64,000 bases of DNA from Catonia carolina (GCA_035578175.1 JAQMRL010000006.1:28404393-28468392), one strand, 5' to 3'; counted from the first letter of the stretch, positions 47,798-56,473 are shown. Made by a program: numbers and translations. Notes: a model not told the origin generated them from the letters alone.

Positions 47798-47812
47798 GTC
47801 TATATTTGTGAT

Positions 47813-48011
47813 CGTTATGTGTACGCACGCAAACATCGCCGTCACCGCTTTTACAGACTTCGGACGGTCCGCCCCCGAGAAAAATTATGTACATACGCAC
47901 ACATACACATGTGTACGGATGCAGATAGATCTTTCTGATAGAACGGGTGGGTTTACGGTGTTTGTGTGCGTCTGTGGTGTTTCGGTGTTGTTTGTGTCGG
48001 TGTGTTGTGTG
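47813..48011 (-). repeat. Intergenic module copy 1 (minus orientation)
   Basis: Read on the minus strand it starts right after the stem-loop at 48012-48027 and contains the module landmarks CACAAACACCGTAAACCCAC, GTTCTATCAGAAAGATCTAT, CATCCGTACACATGTGTATG, ATAATTTTTCTCGGGGGCGG and CCGAAGTCTGTAAAAGCGGT. Other copies lie at 55060, 55307, 56494 and 57833. The small frames here are not genes. Confidence 0.85.
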
Positions 48012-48027
48012 AGTCCTGAAAAGGACT
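48012..48027 (-). promoter_or_regulatory. Histone-like 3' stem-loop of the RING gene
   Basis: Minus-strand AGTCCT-TTTC-AGGACT: 6-bp perfect stem, 4-base loop, four bases after the TAA stop of the RING gene (TAA AATC then the stem). Same stem-loop and leader as at 56478-56493. Confidence 0.75.
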
Positions 48028-48031
48028 GATT

Positions 48032-49633
48032 TTATGTTTGGGTTCCTCCATCCTCTGAAGCGAGCTGATGATGTCCGATTCCTAATATCACAGACCGACA
48101 CAACGCACATCTGTCTTGTCTTCTTGCGCAAGGCAAGCAGTACGAGTGTTGGCACGGAAGAAGATCCGTGTCCGCCACTCGATCCATGCAAATGCAGCAC
48201 ACTGTGCCACGCAGTGTGCTGGCATTACCTTGCACAACCGGAGGAACCTGAAACAATAAAAAAACAAAAAACAAAAACAATTATAAACCTTATTGGTTGT
48301 TTATAAAAGTATAAAAATACAAGTGCCTATTAGATCACTAAACAAATAATCGAAGATTATAGTTACCTGTTCGTCAGTCTGTCGGGTAACCTGCATCGTT
48401 ACCTGGTTTCGTTCCCCACACACGAAACAGGTCCGTAAATTGTCAGCGCAGGTGAAACAGAACCGATGCCGACACGGAAAGATGGTCGTATTTGCCACTC
48501 GCTCTACACAAATACGACACACCGAGCCACGCAATGTGTCTGCATCCCTCTGCGCCTAGAAAATAAACAAATGATAAACATGAGCAATATATTAGCACCT
48601 TATGGGAAAGAGAGAGACAAATAATCAACCAGTAAATTTACCTCTTCTACCTGGTGACGGAACAACATGTGTCTGGGGGAGCGCTCACGGATACTGTGAA
48701 ATTCCGGTGATGCAGTACCCTGTACCTGAAACAAAACAAAAAAAAACAAATTACAATCACCCCCAATATAACGCTGTACAAATGCAGATACAAAATGCGA
48801 TCAACGAATAAACATACCTGCTCTTCAGGTCCCCAGTTTCTTTCACCACTGGTGGATGGACGGCTGGCGTTTGGTGTGTACACCAACCGTCGACGGAAAG
48901 ACCGACGTCCACTACCAGAAGGTGATGGAGACCCCGCTGGTAACAGCCGCGGTGAGGCAGTCCGCGCAACGCTGTTAGGACGTGGTGGAGGTGGTCCACC
49001 AGAAGACGTCGCAGGTAAAGCCGAAACGTATGGTGGATGGACATCTGGTCCCCGTCTGACAATGTTCCCATTGAGTACAGTGGAGACATCAGATTCGTCA
49101 ACCTCATCAGGCTGCTGCTGCTCCTCTTCCTCCTCCACCACCTCCTCCTCTTCTTCTTCTTCCTCCTCCTCCTCCTCCTCCTCCTCCACCACTTCCTGAT
49201 GTGATCCATCGGCCAACCGCGTCAGCGTGTGCGTGTAACCTGTAAGGATAAAAAACCGATTCATCAAGTAATAGACACGCGCGCACACACACACACACAC
49301 AAAAAAAACATAAACTGAGAGCAAAATATTATGTTTACCTGCCCAACTAGACCGTCTCTCCTCCATCCTTTGCACCCGTCGGACGATGGTATTGAGGTCC
49401 AGGTCATCATCCGGGGTGGTCATAACCGTCGCTTGAAAGGATGGAACAAGCGAACCCGCGTCCGACGTTTCGATGGACCGAACATTGTCCGCCTGTTCGT
49501 AGATACGTACCTCAACCAAGGCGGTCGGCGAGACCCACCTTGGTGTCGGTACGACAGCCTCCGTACGGACATGTTCGGCATCGTAACGCGTAACGTTCGC
49601 GGACTGAAGAAAAAAACGTGAACGTGAATTCAT
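48032..49633 (-). CDS. Five-exon gene, acidic protein with two C-terminal RING fingers
   Basis: Exons (minus): 49339-49633, 48818-49239, 48642-48725, 48367-48555, 48032-48247, joined by four GT-AG introns of 99, 92, 86 and 119 bp. Phases agree and the product would be 401 residues. Exon 1 (ATG 49633) is unrecognised; exon 2 has a Glu-rich tract and a Pro/Ser/Arg-rich region; exons 4 and 5 each encode one C3HC4 RING: CRICVERV...CRHRFCFTC...CFVC and CCICMDRV...CQHSYCLPC...CALC. Both RING exons share the lead LRGSVC/LRGTVC, so one arose by exon duplication; exon 3 (VQGTASP) resembles the lead of exon 5 and may be a decayed third copy. RINGs of this kind are usually E3 ubiquitin ligases and occur in IAPs; no BIR is in this gene. 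A TATAAAA box lies about 50 bp upstream. Exons are inferred from splice consensus and frame, not transcripts. Confidence 0.72.
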
Positions 49634-49681
49634 CTTCGCATAAAAGTGAAACACAGAATACTTTCAGAGAGAGGAATTCCC

Positions 49682-49688
49682 TTTTATA
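49682..49688 (-). promoter_or_regulatory. TATA box of the RING gene
   Basis: TATAAAA on the minus strand, 49-55 bases before the ATG at 49633. The 49634-50185 interval is a divergent promoter region shared with the polymerase gene; nothing else is recognised in it. Confidence 0.6.
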
Positions 49689-50092
49689 TGTACGAAACGA
49701 GTACCAACACATACGCACTACTTCCCGCCGCTTATGTGATAACACCAAATAATAATTAATACAACACCCACCATCCGGTGTCAGAGTCTACAGTTGAGAA
49801 ATAAATTAACAAGCACTCGCATGTGGAGTTTAAGAGAGATAAAAAACGTTGATTATTATTTTTTATCAACTTCCGCTGCCTTTAAAAGGAAACTAATTCT
49901 ACCACTTCCGCCGCCAGCGGAAACATCCATTTCCTGTGTTGAATAAATTAATAATTTTGTTGCAAATGTTATCAATGAACGCGTCCGCCGAATATTAACA
50001 ATTAAAATATCCACTGTATAGAAGAAAAGAATAATTTCCCTTAAAAGATACATGAAAAAGAAAATACCAGAAAACCCCGTACACACTCGCCA

Positions 50093-50130
50093 TATATAAG
50101 TAGCTACATAGTTTCCACTTCCATGTCAGT
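50093..50130 (+). promoter_or_regulatory. TATA box and TCAGT initiator of the polymerase gene
   Basis: TATATAA at 50093-50099 and TCAGT, the arthropod initiator consensus, at 50126-50130, about 30 bases apart. This places the transcript start just after the first ATG of the open frame (50123) and supports initiation at the next in-frame ATG, 50186. Confidence 0.6.
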
Positions 50131-50185
50131 TCACTTTTCATTTTCTTTGCGAAAAGGACTGAGAATACTACTCACCGTAGGTACG

Positions 50186-53100
50186 ATGCCTACACCAGAA
50201 GTTATCCGAGCTATTGAAAACAATATGATCCACTTCCGGTGGAACATCGAGGACCAAGACGAAGACGACTTGAAGCTTATTCTATTTCGCTACAGGTATC
50301 CCATATTGTATAACATTATGGAAGAAGGACGTCGCTTTCACGACAACGTTAAGTGGTACGTTGCCGTTAACATTAAAATGCAAAAAATCGTAATTATGGA
50401 TGAGGGTGAAGACGAGCGAACAGAATCCGATGCCATATTCCACGGTAGCACCAAAACATCGATCAACGTACAACTGGATCTCGACAATGTTACCAAACAG
50501 TATTTGGAGTCTATCGACAAGATCGTACAGAGTATGGAGCAGTACCTGAAGAATGGATCAGGATGGACGGTGAGCAAAATTAAGGAGATAGACCTTCACA
50601 TCGTCCGTTACCGTCCTCTCCACGGTGCATCAACTTCATATATCCAGCTTCCGAAGAAATTGGCTGTCAAAAAAGCGGTGATTAATGTGAAGAATTACGA
50701 CGATGAAAAATGCTTCCTGTGGTCGATTCTGGCGTATTTTCATGATCAACCAGGGAACAATTATAAAGCCTCTTGGTACCGTCAATACGAAGACACCATC
50801 AAGATGGACGGTATCATGTATCCCGTTAAACTACATGACATCAACTGGTTCGAGCGGATGAACAGCACCATAGCAATCAACGTGCTGTCGTACGACGATG
50901 AGGAAGACATAGTCTACCCAGTGCGTATAACGGAACATCGTCAACGACAACACATCATACACTTGTTACTGCTGTCCGGTGGGAAGAAGGATCAACTCCA
51001 TTACTGCCTTATCAACACAAAACCCGGGAAAAATGGAATGTCACGCCTTCTCGCAGGACTAACGAAAAACCTTCGCACTACTCATTACTGCCCGTTTTGT
51101 CTTCATAGATTCAGTTCATCTGATCCTAGTATTGCTTTGGGTAACAGAGACGCACACATAAAGCAGTGTGAAACGCATGGAGCCCAGCGCATCAAATTAC
51201 CGAATCCAACCGAAGAAAGGTCATCTGTGATGCGATTCCGTAATTACTCGTGGACACTGCGGGCGCCGTTCACCATATATGCCGACACCGAATCGTTCGT
51301 CATTCCAACCGCTACAGCTGAACCCAATCCGCAACAGTGTCAACAGGACAATGAGCACCTGAAGGAACCTCGTACATTTGCCTACACCGACAAAGTTGCA
51401 TTGCACACACCATCCGGTTTCTCCTACGTGATTGTCGACGAACACGGAGACATAGAAGATGGACCGGTCGTGTACAGGGCTACAGGTGGGGAGGATGTGA
51501 TTGAAAAGATGTTGGACGAGCTATTAGAAAAGGGAACCGCCCTCAAGGAACGCATGATGAATATAATTCCGATGCGACTGACGTGGGAGGAAGAAGCTGA
51601 GTTTGAAACCATTGTGAACTGCTTCTTGTGCGACTCTCCGTTGGGTGACGATCGATGTCGACATCATTCACATACATCTGGTAAGTTCTTGGGACCGACT
51701 CACAACAGATGCAATCTGAACGCCAAGCGATGTCTCCACATTCCCGTATTTTTCCACAACCTGCGCGGGTATGATTCGCATCACATTGTTCAATCTCTAG
51801 GCAAGTACAAAGACGAGACTTTATCGTGTATCGCCAACAACAGTGAGAGGTTCTCAAGCCTCCAGTTGGGTCCGCTTCGGTTTCTTGATTCACTACAATT
51901 TCTCACCGCTTCTTTGGAAACGTTGGTGAAGAATTTAGTCGACGCATGTGAAGTCAACGATTCCAGAGACACGGTATTCAAGCGTACAAGCACTGTTTTC
52001 AACAACAAACGTGATCTGATGCTGCGAAAGGGTGTCTATCCGTACGAATATGCTTCCGACATCGCGAAATTCCAAGATAACGAGCTACCACCAAAGTCAG
52101 CCTTTTACAGCCATTTACATCGTACCACCATCACCGACGATGACTACGACCATGCAAAAACTGTGTGGACCACATTCAACATTCAAACGTTTGGTGATTA
52201 TCATGATCTGTATCTTCAGACCGACGTACTGTTGCTAGCCGATGTCTTTGAAAATTTTCGTGATCTCAGCATGCGATACTACAATTTGGACCCGTGCCAT
52301 TTCTTTTCCACTCCACACCTGGGCTGGTACGCCATGCTGAAGATGACTAAAGTCGAGCTACAGCTTTTAACGGACATCGGTATGCACCTGTTCATCGAGC
52401 GCGGAACGCGGGGTGGAGTGGCTATGATCTCCAATCGTTATGCGAAGGCAAATAACCCGTCTCTACCCGACCAGCACGATCCATCACAACCGTCAACGTG
52501 GATCCAGTATTATGATTGTACAAATCTGTACGGAACTGCGATGATGGAACCGATGCCGTACAAAGACTTTCGTTGGCTAACCGAAGAAGAAATCGTCGGC
52601 TTTGAATGGCAAAAGGTAGATGTGGACAACGAAACGGGTTATATACTGGAGGTAGATCTGGAATATCCGAGAGACCTGCACGACACGCATAACGATTATC
52701 CGTTGGCACCTGAACGAAAGGCACCTCCTATCGTTTCCAACAGAACACCTTCTTCAGTTAAACTCCTTACGACCTTAGACGATAGAGAAAAGTATGTGCT
52801 ACATTATCGGAACCTGCAACAGTACACAAAATTTGGGATGAAGTTGAAGAAGATTCATCGAGTACTGTCGTTTAAACAGAAAAGGTGGATGCAGACTTAT
52901 ATCGACTTCAACACCCAGCGGAGGAAAGAGGCAAAAAACAAATTTGAAACAGATTTTTTTAAATTGATGATCAACGCTGTTTACGGAAAGAGTCTGGAAA
53001 ATGTAAGAAACAGAATCGATTTTCACCTGGTAATGGACCCGGCAAAACTGGACAGACTAATAGCTAAACCACGCTTGAAATCATGGTTTCCATTTAACGA

Positions 53101-53800
53101 TCGTGTAGCGGGCGTGTCGTTAAAGAAGACCGTCATCAAGTTGAACAAGCCGATTTACGTGGGCTTCTGTGTTTTAGATATAAGCAAACATATAATGTAT
53201 GAGTTCCATTACGGGTACTCCAAAGCCCGTTATGGAGACAAAATAAAACTGCTTATGACTGACACTGACAGCCTTCTTTACCAGATTGAAACTGAAAATA
53301 TCTATGATGATATGATGAACGATCTCGACCGGTTCGACACATCCGATTATCCCGTCCACCACCAGTGCTTCAGTCTGGTGAATAAGAAGAAGCTAGGAAC
53401 ATTTAAGGACGAAATGCATGGTAGGGCGATCAGGGAATTTGTTGGACTGCGTGCAAAAATGTATTCTTTGCTGCTTGAAGACAAAAAAGAAAAAAAGGTG
53501 GCGAAAGGTGTGGCACGTCTGTCCATTAAAGAAGATCTTCGACATGAGCTGTACAAAAAATGTTTGGAGGAGTCAATGAAATTCTACACATCTAACCAAC
53601 ACATACGAAGTTTAAAGCACAAAATTTATACGCTTAAACAGCAGAAGCTGTCATTGTCATCATCGGACGACAAGCGGTACCTTCTCCGAAATTCACACGA
53701 CACCCTAGCGCACGGTCATTGGCGAGTAAAAGCCATAGAAGAAGAGGAGGAGGCGCAGGAGGAGAAGGAGGAGGTAGAAGAAACTGATCATAGTCAGTAG
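50186..53800 (+). CDS. PolB: Protein-primed family B DNA polymerase
   Basis: 1,204 residues from ATG 50186; the frame is open from 50123, but that ATG lies before the likely transcript start. It replicates the element's DNA from protein-primed ends. Seen in order: a conserved N-terminal region with a CPFCLHRF...H...C zinc-finger-like motif; exonuclease I ADTESF at about 367; a Cys/His insert (CFLCDSPLG...HNRCNL) like the endonuclease VII-type zinc insert of Maverick polymerases; exonuclease II FHNLRGYDSHH at about 525; exonuclease III YLQTDVLLLAD at about 675; polymerase motif A YDCTNLYG at about 775; motif B KLMINAVYGKS at about 925; motif C TDTDSLLY at about 1025. All catalytic motifs are intact and no stop interrupts the gene. 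The C-terminal end is Glu-rich. No stem-loop of the histone-like type follows the stop. Confidence 0.95.
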   Translation: MPTPEVIRAIENNMIHFRWNIEDQDEDDLKLILFRYRYPILYNIMEEGRRFHDNVKWYVAVNIKMQKIVIMDEGEDERTESDAIFHGSTKTSINVQLDLDNVTKQYLESIDKIVQSMEQYLKNGSGWTVSKIKEIDLHIVRYRPLHGASTSYIQLPKKLAVKKAVINVKNYDDEKCFLWSILAYFHDQPGNNYKASWYRQYEDTIKMDGIMYPVKLHDINWFERMNSTIAINVLSYDDEEDIVYPVRITEHRQRQHIIHLLLLSGGKKDQLHYCLINTKPGKNGMSRLLAGLTKNLRTTHYCPFCLHRFSSSDPSIALGNRDAHIKQCETHGAQRIKLPNPTEERSSVMRFRNYSWTLRAPFTIYADTESFVIPTATAEPNPQQCQQDNEHLKEPRTFAYTDKVALHTPSGFSYVIVDEHGDIEDGPVVYRATGGEDVIEKMLDELLEKGTALKERMMNIIPMRLTWEEEAEFETIVNCFLCDSPLGDDRCRHHSHTSGKFLGPTHNRCNLNAKRCLHIPVFFHNLRGYDSHHIVQSLGKYKDETLSCIANNSERFSSLQLGPLRFLDSLQFLTASLETLVKNLVDACEVNDSRDTVFKRTSTVFNNKRDLMLRKGVYPYEYASDIAKFQDNELPPKSAFYSHLHRTTITDDDYDHAKTVWTTFNIQTFGDYHDLYLQTDVLLLADVFENFRDLSMRYYNLDPCHFFSTPHLGWYAMLKMTKVELQLLTDIGMHLFIERGTRGGVAMISNRYAKANNPSLPDQHDPSQPSTWIQYYDCTNLYGTAMMEPMPYKDFRWLTEEEIVGFEWQKVDVDNETGYILEVDLEYPRDLHDTHNDYPLAPERKAPPIVSNRTPSSVKLLTTLDDREKYVLHYRNLQQYTKFGMKLKKIHRVLSFKQKRWMQTYIDFNTQRRKEAKNKFETDFFKLMINAVYGKSLENVRNRIDFHLVMDPAKLDRLIAKPRLKSWFPFNDRVAGVSLKKTVIKLNKPIYVGFCVLDISKHIMYEFHYGYSKARYGDKIKLLMTDTDSLLYQIETENIYDDMMNDLDRFDTSDYPVHHQCFSLVNKKKLGTFKDEMHGRAIREFVGLRAKMYSLLLEDKKEKKVAKGVARLSIKEDLRHELYKKCLEESMKFYTSNQHIRSLKHKIYTLKQQKLSLSSSDDKRYLLRNSHDTLAHGHWRVKAIEEEEEAQEEKEEVEETDHSQ

Positions 53801-53816
53801 ATGTTGATCCGTTGTC

Positions 53817-54092
53817 ATGGACGTTGATGTTTCATCGCAAATTTGGTTAATTTCATTTCATCCGAACGGTAAAATCAGATCGCTCATGCATTTGGTGAAA
53901 CTGTTAATCACACTCTTTCCGCAAGCGGAGATCAGAAAAGCGCGAATGAAACGTTTTTGCGTCATTGTAAGGTTCAATTACAACGTCATTTTTTCTGAAA
54001 TTTTCGAAGCGATAAGCGACTGGTCAAAGGAATTGGATATTGATACCATTGAAGGGTATTGTAGAAATATTAAATTCACTTCCGACGATTAA
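53817..54092 (+). CDS. Small unknown protein after the polymerase
   Basis: 91 residues, starting 17 bases after the polymerase stop on the same strand. The start has a fair context (GTCATGG). The sequence mixes hydrophobic and basic stretches (LMHLVKLLITLF, ARMKRFCVIVRF) without a recognised motif. Placement in a compact virus-like block favours a real gene; no homology evidence was available. It could be translated from the polymerase transcript only by reinitiation. Confidence 0.45.
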   Translation: MDVDVSSQIWLISFHPNGKIRSLMHLVKLLITLFPQAEIRKARMKRFCVIVRFNYNVIFSEIFEAISDWSKELDIDTIEGYCRNIKFTSDD

Positions 54093-54146
54093 TGTCATTC
54101 GACCAAACTGCGCAAGCGCAACTAGTCGTCATAATAGCAGAATACT

Positions 54147-54452
54147 ATGTTTTTTAACATTAACGATTGTACAATCGAGAGACACGCATCACTACGTGAA
54201 CTTGTGGTGCTCGTACAAGATGGTCTGCTTTCTGCCAAATTTCTGCGACACGGTCAGAAACATTGTGGACAAGTTGTTTTTCGTTATCGTGCTAGTGATA
54301 ATCGTTGTATTTGTGTACCTAATGCACGTCACCGATTACGTGTTGTAATATTGTATAATCATTATCTCACGGGAAGGAAGATGTGGTTGGTTCACGCAAC
54401 CTTCCACTTCGCCCACACTTTGTCAAACTCATCGTTTATGTGGTGGTGGTAG
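54147..54452 (+). CDS. Possible small unknown protein
   Basis: 101 residues; the N-terminal 80 are compositionally normal (RELVVLVQDGLLSAKFLRHG, then C and R-rich), and the end runs into a GTG microsatellite. An overlapping frame (54040-54348) encodes a hydrophobic C-terminal segment instead, so only one of the two, or neither, is likely real. I list this frame because it has the more balanced composition. Confidence 0.3.
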   Translation: MFFNINDCTIERHASLRELVVLVQDGLLSAKFLRHGQKHCGQVVFRYRASDNRCICVPNARHRLRVVILYNHYLTGRKMWLVHATFHFAHTLSNSSFMWWW

Positions 54453-54485
54453 TGGTGGTGGTGGTGGTGGTGGTGGTGGTGGTGG
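54440..54485 (+). repeat. GTG microsatellite
   Basis: TGGTGGTGGTAGTGGTGGTG and further GGT units directly before the TATA box at 54492. It explains the poly-Val start of the long frame from 54383, which is not the real start of the next gene. Confidence 0.9.
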
Positions 54486-54491
54486 AAACGC

Positions 54492-54498
54492 TATATAA
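54492..54498 (+). promoter_or_regulatory. TATA box
   Basis: TATATAA 50 bases before ATG 54548. A start about 30 bases downstream gives a short leader and excludes the upstream ATG at 54383. Confidence 0.6.
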
Positions 54499-54547
54499 AG
54501 GAGGGACCAGTTCCATATTCACCACTCTTCGAAGAACATTCGTTACA

Positions 54548-54943
54548 ATGGAACCGACTACCACTCTTGTCGAACAATTCAATTCAGCTTCGTCCGTCGA
54601 CTATCCGCCGACTAAGAAAGCTGTCGAACTAACTGAAGGACATGCATATCCAGTCATAAGATTGTACGTGGCCAATACAAAATATGGAAATAGCGTTGTG
54701 GCAATTCTCGATGGAAACGACAATGGAGGAGCCAAAGGAGGAGAAAAAGAAAATAAGCATTTTTCAATATTCCTTCCAAAGAGGTTAACAAAAGCTCTGA
54801 GCGGCTGGGATCTGGACGAGTTTGAAAAGATACCATACACAATAACATTTACGGATATTAAAGCGAACACGCCAACCGTAGTGTTGGAAAGGAACTCCGC
54901 ATTAAACGTCGGAGAACAAGAAGAAAGTTCTATTCAGAACTAA
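54548..54943 (+). CDS. Putative OB-fold-like (ssDNA-binding?) protein
   Basis: 131 residues from ATG 54548, chosen because a TATA box lies 50 bases upstream. The middle carries the pattern YPVIRLYVANTKYGNSVVAIL, then FSIFLPKRLTKAL and a PYTITFTDIK strand. The beta-rich arrangement with K-YG and FLP-R blocks recalls small OB-fold-like proteins I associate with insect transposon and virus genomes, and such a role would fit beside PolB, but this is tentative. The stop codon overlaps the first of four tandem stem-loops. Confidence 0.6.
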   Translation: MEPTTTLVEQFNSASSVDYPPTKKAVELTEGHAYPVIRLYVANTKYGNSVVAILDGNDNGGAKGGEKENKHFSIFLPKRLTKALSGWDLDEFEKIPYTITFTDIKANTPTVVLERNSALNVGEQEESSIQN

Positions 54944-55015
54944 AACAAAATAAAGTTCTTTTCAGAACTAAAAAAAAAAGTTCTTTTCAGAACTAAAAAA
55001 CAGTTCTTTTGAGAA

Positions 55016-55017
<2 letters not shown>
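54926..55017 (+). promoter_or_regulatory. Four tandem histone-like stem-loops
   Basis: AGTTCT/AGAACT stems at 54926-54941, 54954-54969, 54979-54994 and 55002-55017, with loops ATTC, TTTC, TTTC and TTTG. All have 6-bp stems and 4-base loops, spaced 28, 25 and 23 bases apart and separated by A-rich spacers. The first overlaps the TAA of the gene at 54548-54943. Confidence 0.75.

Positions 55018-55062
<45 letters not shown>
55018..55062 (+). repeat. CA microsatellite
   Basis: Uninterrupted CA run following the fourth stem-loop. CA runs occur at the same relative place after other stem-loops (57831-57870). Confidence 0.9.
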
Positions 55063-55064
<2 letters not shown>

Positions 55065-55190
55065 CCGTAACCCCACCTATCCCTATAAGATATCTATATC
55101 CACATTCGTGCGCAAGTGTGCGCGTGTATGTGTATATCTATATTCTTGGGGGTAGCCTGTCCGCAGTCATGGGTAAAGAGGCGACGGCGG
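55060..55190 (+). repeat. Intergenic module, diverged copy 2
   Basis: Shares AACACCGTAACCCCACCTAT and an ATATCTATATTCTTGGGGG/GGCGACGGCGGTGTTTG layout with the better copies, but with many substitutions and AAGATATCTATATCCACA in place of AAAGATCTATTTGCATCC. Confidence 0.6.
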
Positions 55191-55290
55191 TGTTTGTTTT
55201 AACACATACAACACATGATTCATTAACCCTGCTATATTCCTTAACCATAACCCCACTAAGTGGTGATCAGGAGACTTCATGATTAAAATC
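55191..55290 (+). pseudogene. Remnant of a duplicated membrane-protein gene locus
   Basis: Has the upstream block ACATGATTCATTAACC and CCTTAACCATAACCCCACT, as before the gene at 57536, joined straight to AGTGGTGATCAGGAGACTTC, the last codons of that gene. The coding body between them is missing, so this is a deletion remnant that kept its 3' stem-loop. Confidence 0.65.
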
Positions 55291-55306
55291 GGTTCTTATT
55301 AGAACC
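55291..55306 (+). promoter_or_regulatory. Histone-like stem-loop
   Basis: GGTTCT-TATT-AGAACC after AAAATC and before ACACA. The GG...CC stem base and the following ACAC most resemble canonical histone elements. Identical to 57817-57832. Confidence 0.75.
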
Positions 55307-55527
55307 ACACACATACACACACCTCACCAACAAACTACATACGCACACAAACACTGTAACCCCACCTGTTCTATCAGAAAGATATATTTGCATCCGTACA
55401 CAAATGTGAGCGTATGTACATAATTTTTCTCGAGGGTAGACAGTCCGAAGTCTGTAAAAGCGGAGACGGCAGTGTTTGCAAGCGTACACACACACACAAA
55501 TTTACCACCGACATTAAAAAATAAGGT
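55307..55527 (+). repeat. Intergenic module copy 3
   Basis: Landmarks ACAAACACTGTAACCCCACC, GTTCTATCAGAAAGATATAT, GCATCCGTACACAAATGTGA, ATAATTTTTCTCGAGGGTAG, CCGAAGTCTGTAAAAGCGGA. Lies between a plus-strand and a minus-strand stem-loop. Frames on the minus strand here are not genes. Confidence 0.85.
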
Positions 55528-55543
55528 AGCCCTGAAAAGGGCT
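55528..55543 (-). promoter_or_regulatory. Histone-like 3' stem-loop of the BIR gene
   Basis: Minus-strand AGCCCT-TTTC-AGGGCT followed by ACCTTATTTT, 43 bases after the BIR gene stop. A second palindrome CGATCCCCATCG (55553-55564) lies between stop and stem-loop, as in the two other minus-strand genes. Confidence 0.75.
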
Positions 55544-55585
55544 GTTGATTGTCGATCCCCATCGGGAGAGAGAAAGGGAAGAAAG

Positions 55586-55867
55586 CTACGTTAGGCGTTT
55601 AATCAGGGGAGTGATGGGACCTTTACATTTTTTCTCATGTATTTGGATAGCCTTTAAACCACTCTTTTTATTTAGGTTTTTTAACTTTGTACCACAAAAA
55701 GTACAAACTACTTTGTCACCATGGCCACTGTAACGGAAACCACTGCGGGCTAAATTCGTCACACAATACATCGTAGAGGAATGTGGCCACAGACAATATC
55801 TGAAACTCACATTACCCGGTCCTTTTACCACCGAGTAAAATGATTCGAGACGTCTATTGAAATCCAT
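55586..55867 (-). CDS. Small BIR-like (IAP-related) zinc protein
   Basis: 93 residues, ATG in AAGATGG context. It aligns with a BIR domain: RLESF at 6-10, a Trp at 27, LARSGFRYSG at 39-48, DKVVCTFCG at 51-59, then His77 and Cys81. Zinc ligands would be C55, C58, H77 and C81; the last spacing is shorter than usual, and the second half lacks the conserved L..W, so it is a derivative. BIR domains bind caspases or other IAP partners and block apoptosis; here the domain stands alone without a RING. It faces the 54548 gene and shares the module with its 3' side. Confidence is high for a BIR-related fold, low for exact role. Confidence 0.65.
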   Translation of the reverse strand: MDFNRRLESFYSVVKGPGNVSFRYCLWPHSSTMYCVTNLARSGFRYSGHGDKVVCTFCGTKLKNLNKKSGLKAIQIHEKKCKGPITPLIKRLT

Positions 55868-56070
55868 CTTGAACGGGAGGTAATAGGGGAATAAGAGTGT
55901 GATGTCGACTTGTGCTGTAATTGACCACAGTATCCGGTCTGATAAAGTACATCCGGTGTTTCGCTCAGTTGCAGTTTACACATTGTGATAAACAACTTCC
56001 TTTTTTCCATTCCCCCACCACCACCACCACCAACATCACCACTGACTTTTAATTTACAAAAATAATAAAG

Positions 56071-56075
56071 TCAGT
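56071..56075 (+). promoter_or_regulatory. Likely initiator TCAGT
   Basis: TCAGT after AATAATAAAG, 24 bases before the ATG at 56099. No clear TATA box, only an AT-rich stretch. Confidence 0.35.
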
Positions 56076-56098
56076 CGTTCATTGGATTCCAAACAGAA

Positions 56099-56473
56099 AT
56101 GGCTCTCGTTGACAATTTAGAAGAGTTTCTTTGTGCAATGAACGACCTCCGTTCAGTTGTTGAACGTTTATTCCGTGTTCTTCGCTGCAGTGAAATGCGG
56201 GTCACGGCCCTTCGTGATCTGCAATCGACACATCTAAGGATGCATGTACATTTGATCCGCGCAATTCACGTGCAGCCACAACTGCACGAAATGAGCTTCA
56301 ACGTACAGCGGATGCAGACGCGAATGGAGGCGTTATATAACGCAATTAGCTGGCTCGCCGACCAAGAGGACTACGGCGATGATGTGGACTGGCTGAACGG
56401 AGCATTAAATGTGCACGTTGCCTATGATGTGCTCATGGACGAGTCCAGAAAAAACATTGTTGATGAAGAATAA
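56099..56473 (+). CDS. Unknown helical protein, 124 residues
   Basis: Good context start (GAAATGG). The sequence looks all-helical (NLEEFLCAMNDLRSVVERLF, RMQTRMEALYNAISWLADQ) with no motif I recognise. Ends in an acidic tail and TAA, then AATC and a stem-loop. It faces the 145-residue gene on the other strand with a module between them. Confidence 0.7.
   Translation: MALVDNLEEFLCAMNDLRSVVERLFRVLRCSEMRVTALRDLQSTHLRMHVHLIRAIHVQPQLHEMSFNVQRMQTRMEALYNAISWLADQEDYGDDVDWLNGALNVHVAYDVLMDESRKNIVDEE

Noticed and set aside
47813..48011. Bacterial-type terminators suggested by the hairpins
   Set aside because: No T-run follows in a consistent way, the setting is eukaryotic, and the loop orientation fits an RNA 3' processing signal better.
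48757..49299. Arg-rich, Ser-rich and Gly-rich frames on both strands
   Set aside because: Shadows of the Glu-rich tract in exon 2 of the RING gene.
48647..49654. Single 335-residue frame as one uninterrupted protein
   Set aside because: It reads through a stop-free 99-bp intron and, at its end, an intron in the wrong frame; splice sites and RING exon frames support a spliced gene instead.
51221..53556. Numerous frames opposite the polymerase gene
   Set aside because: Antisense shadows of a long conserved coding region.
54383..54547. N-terminal extension of the 54548 gene with a poly-Val run
   Set aside because: The Val run is a GTG microsatellite and the TATA box at 54492 lies downstream of that ATG.
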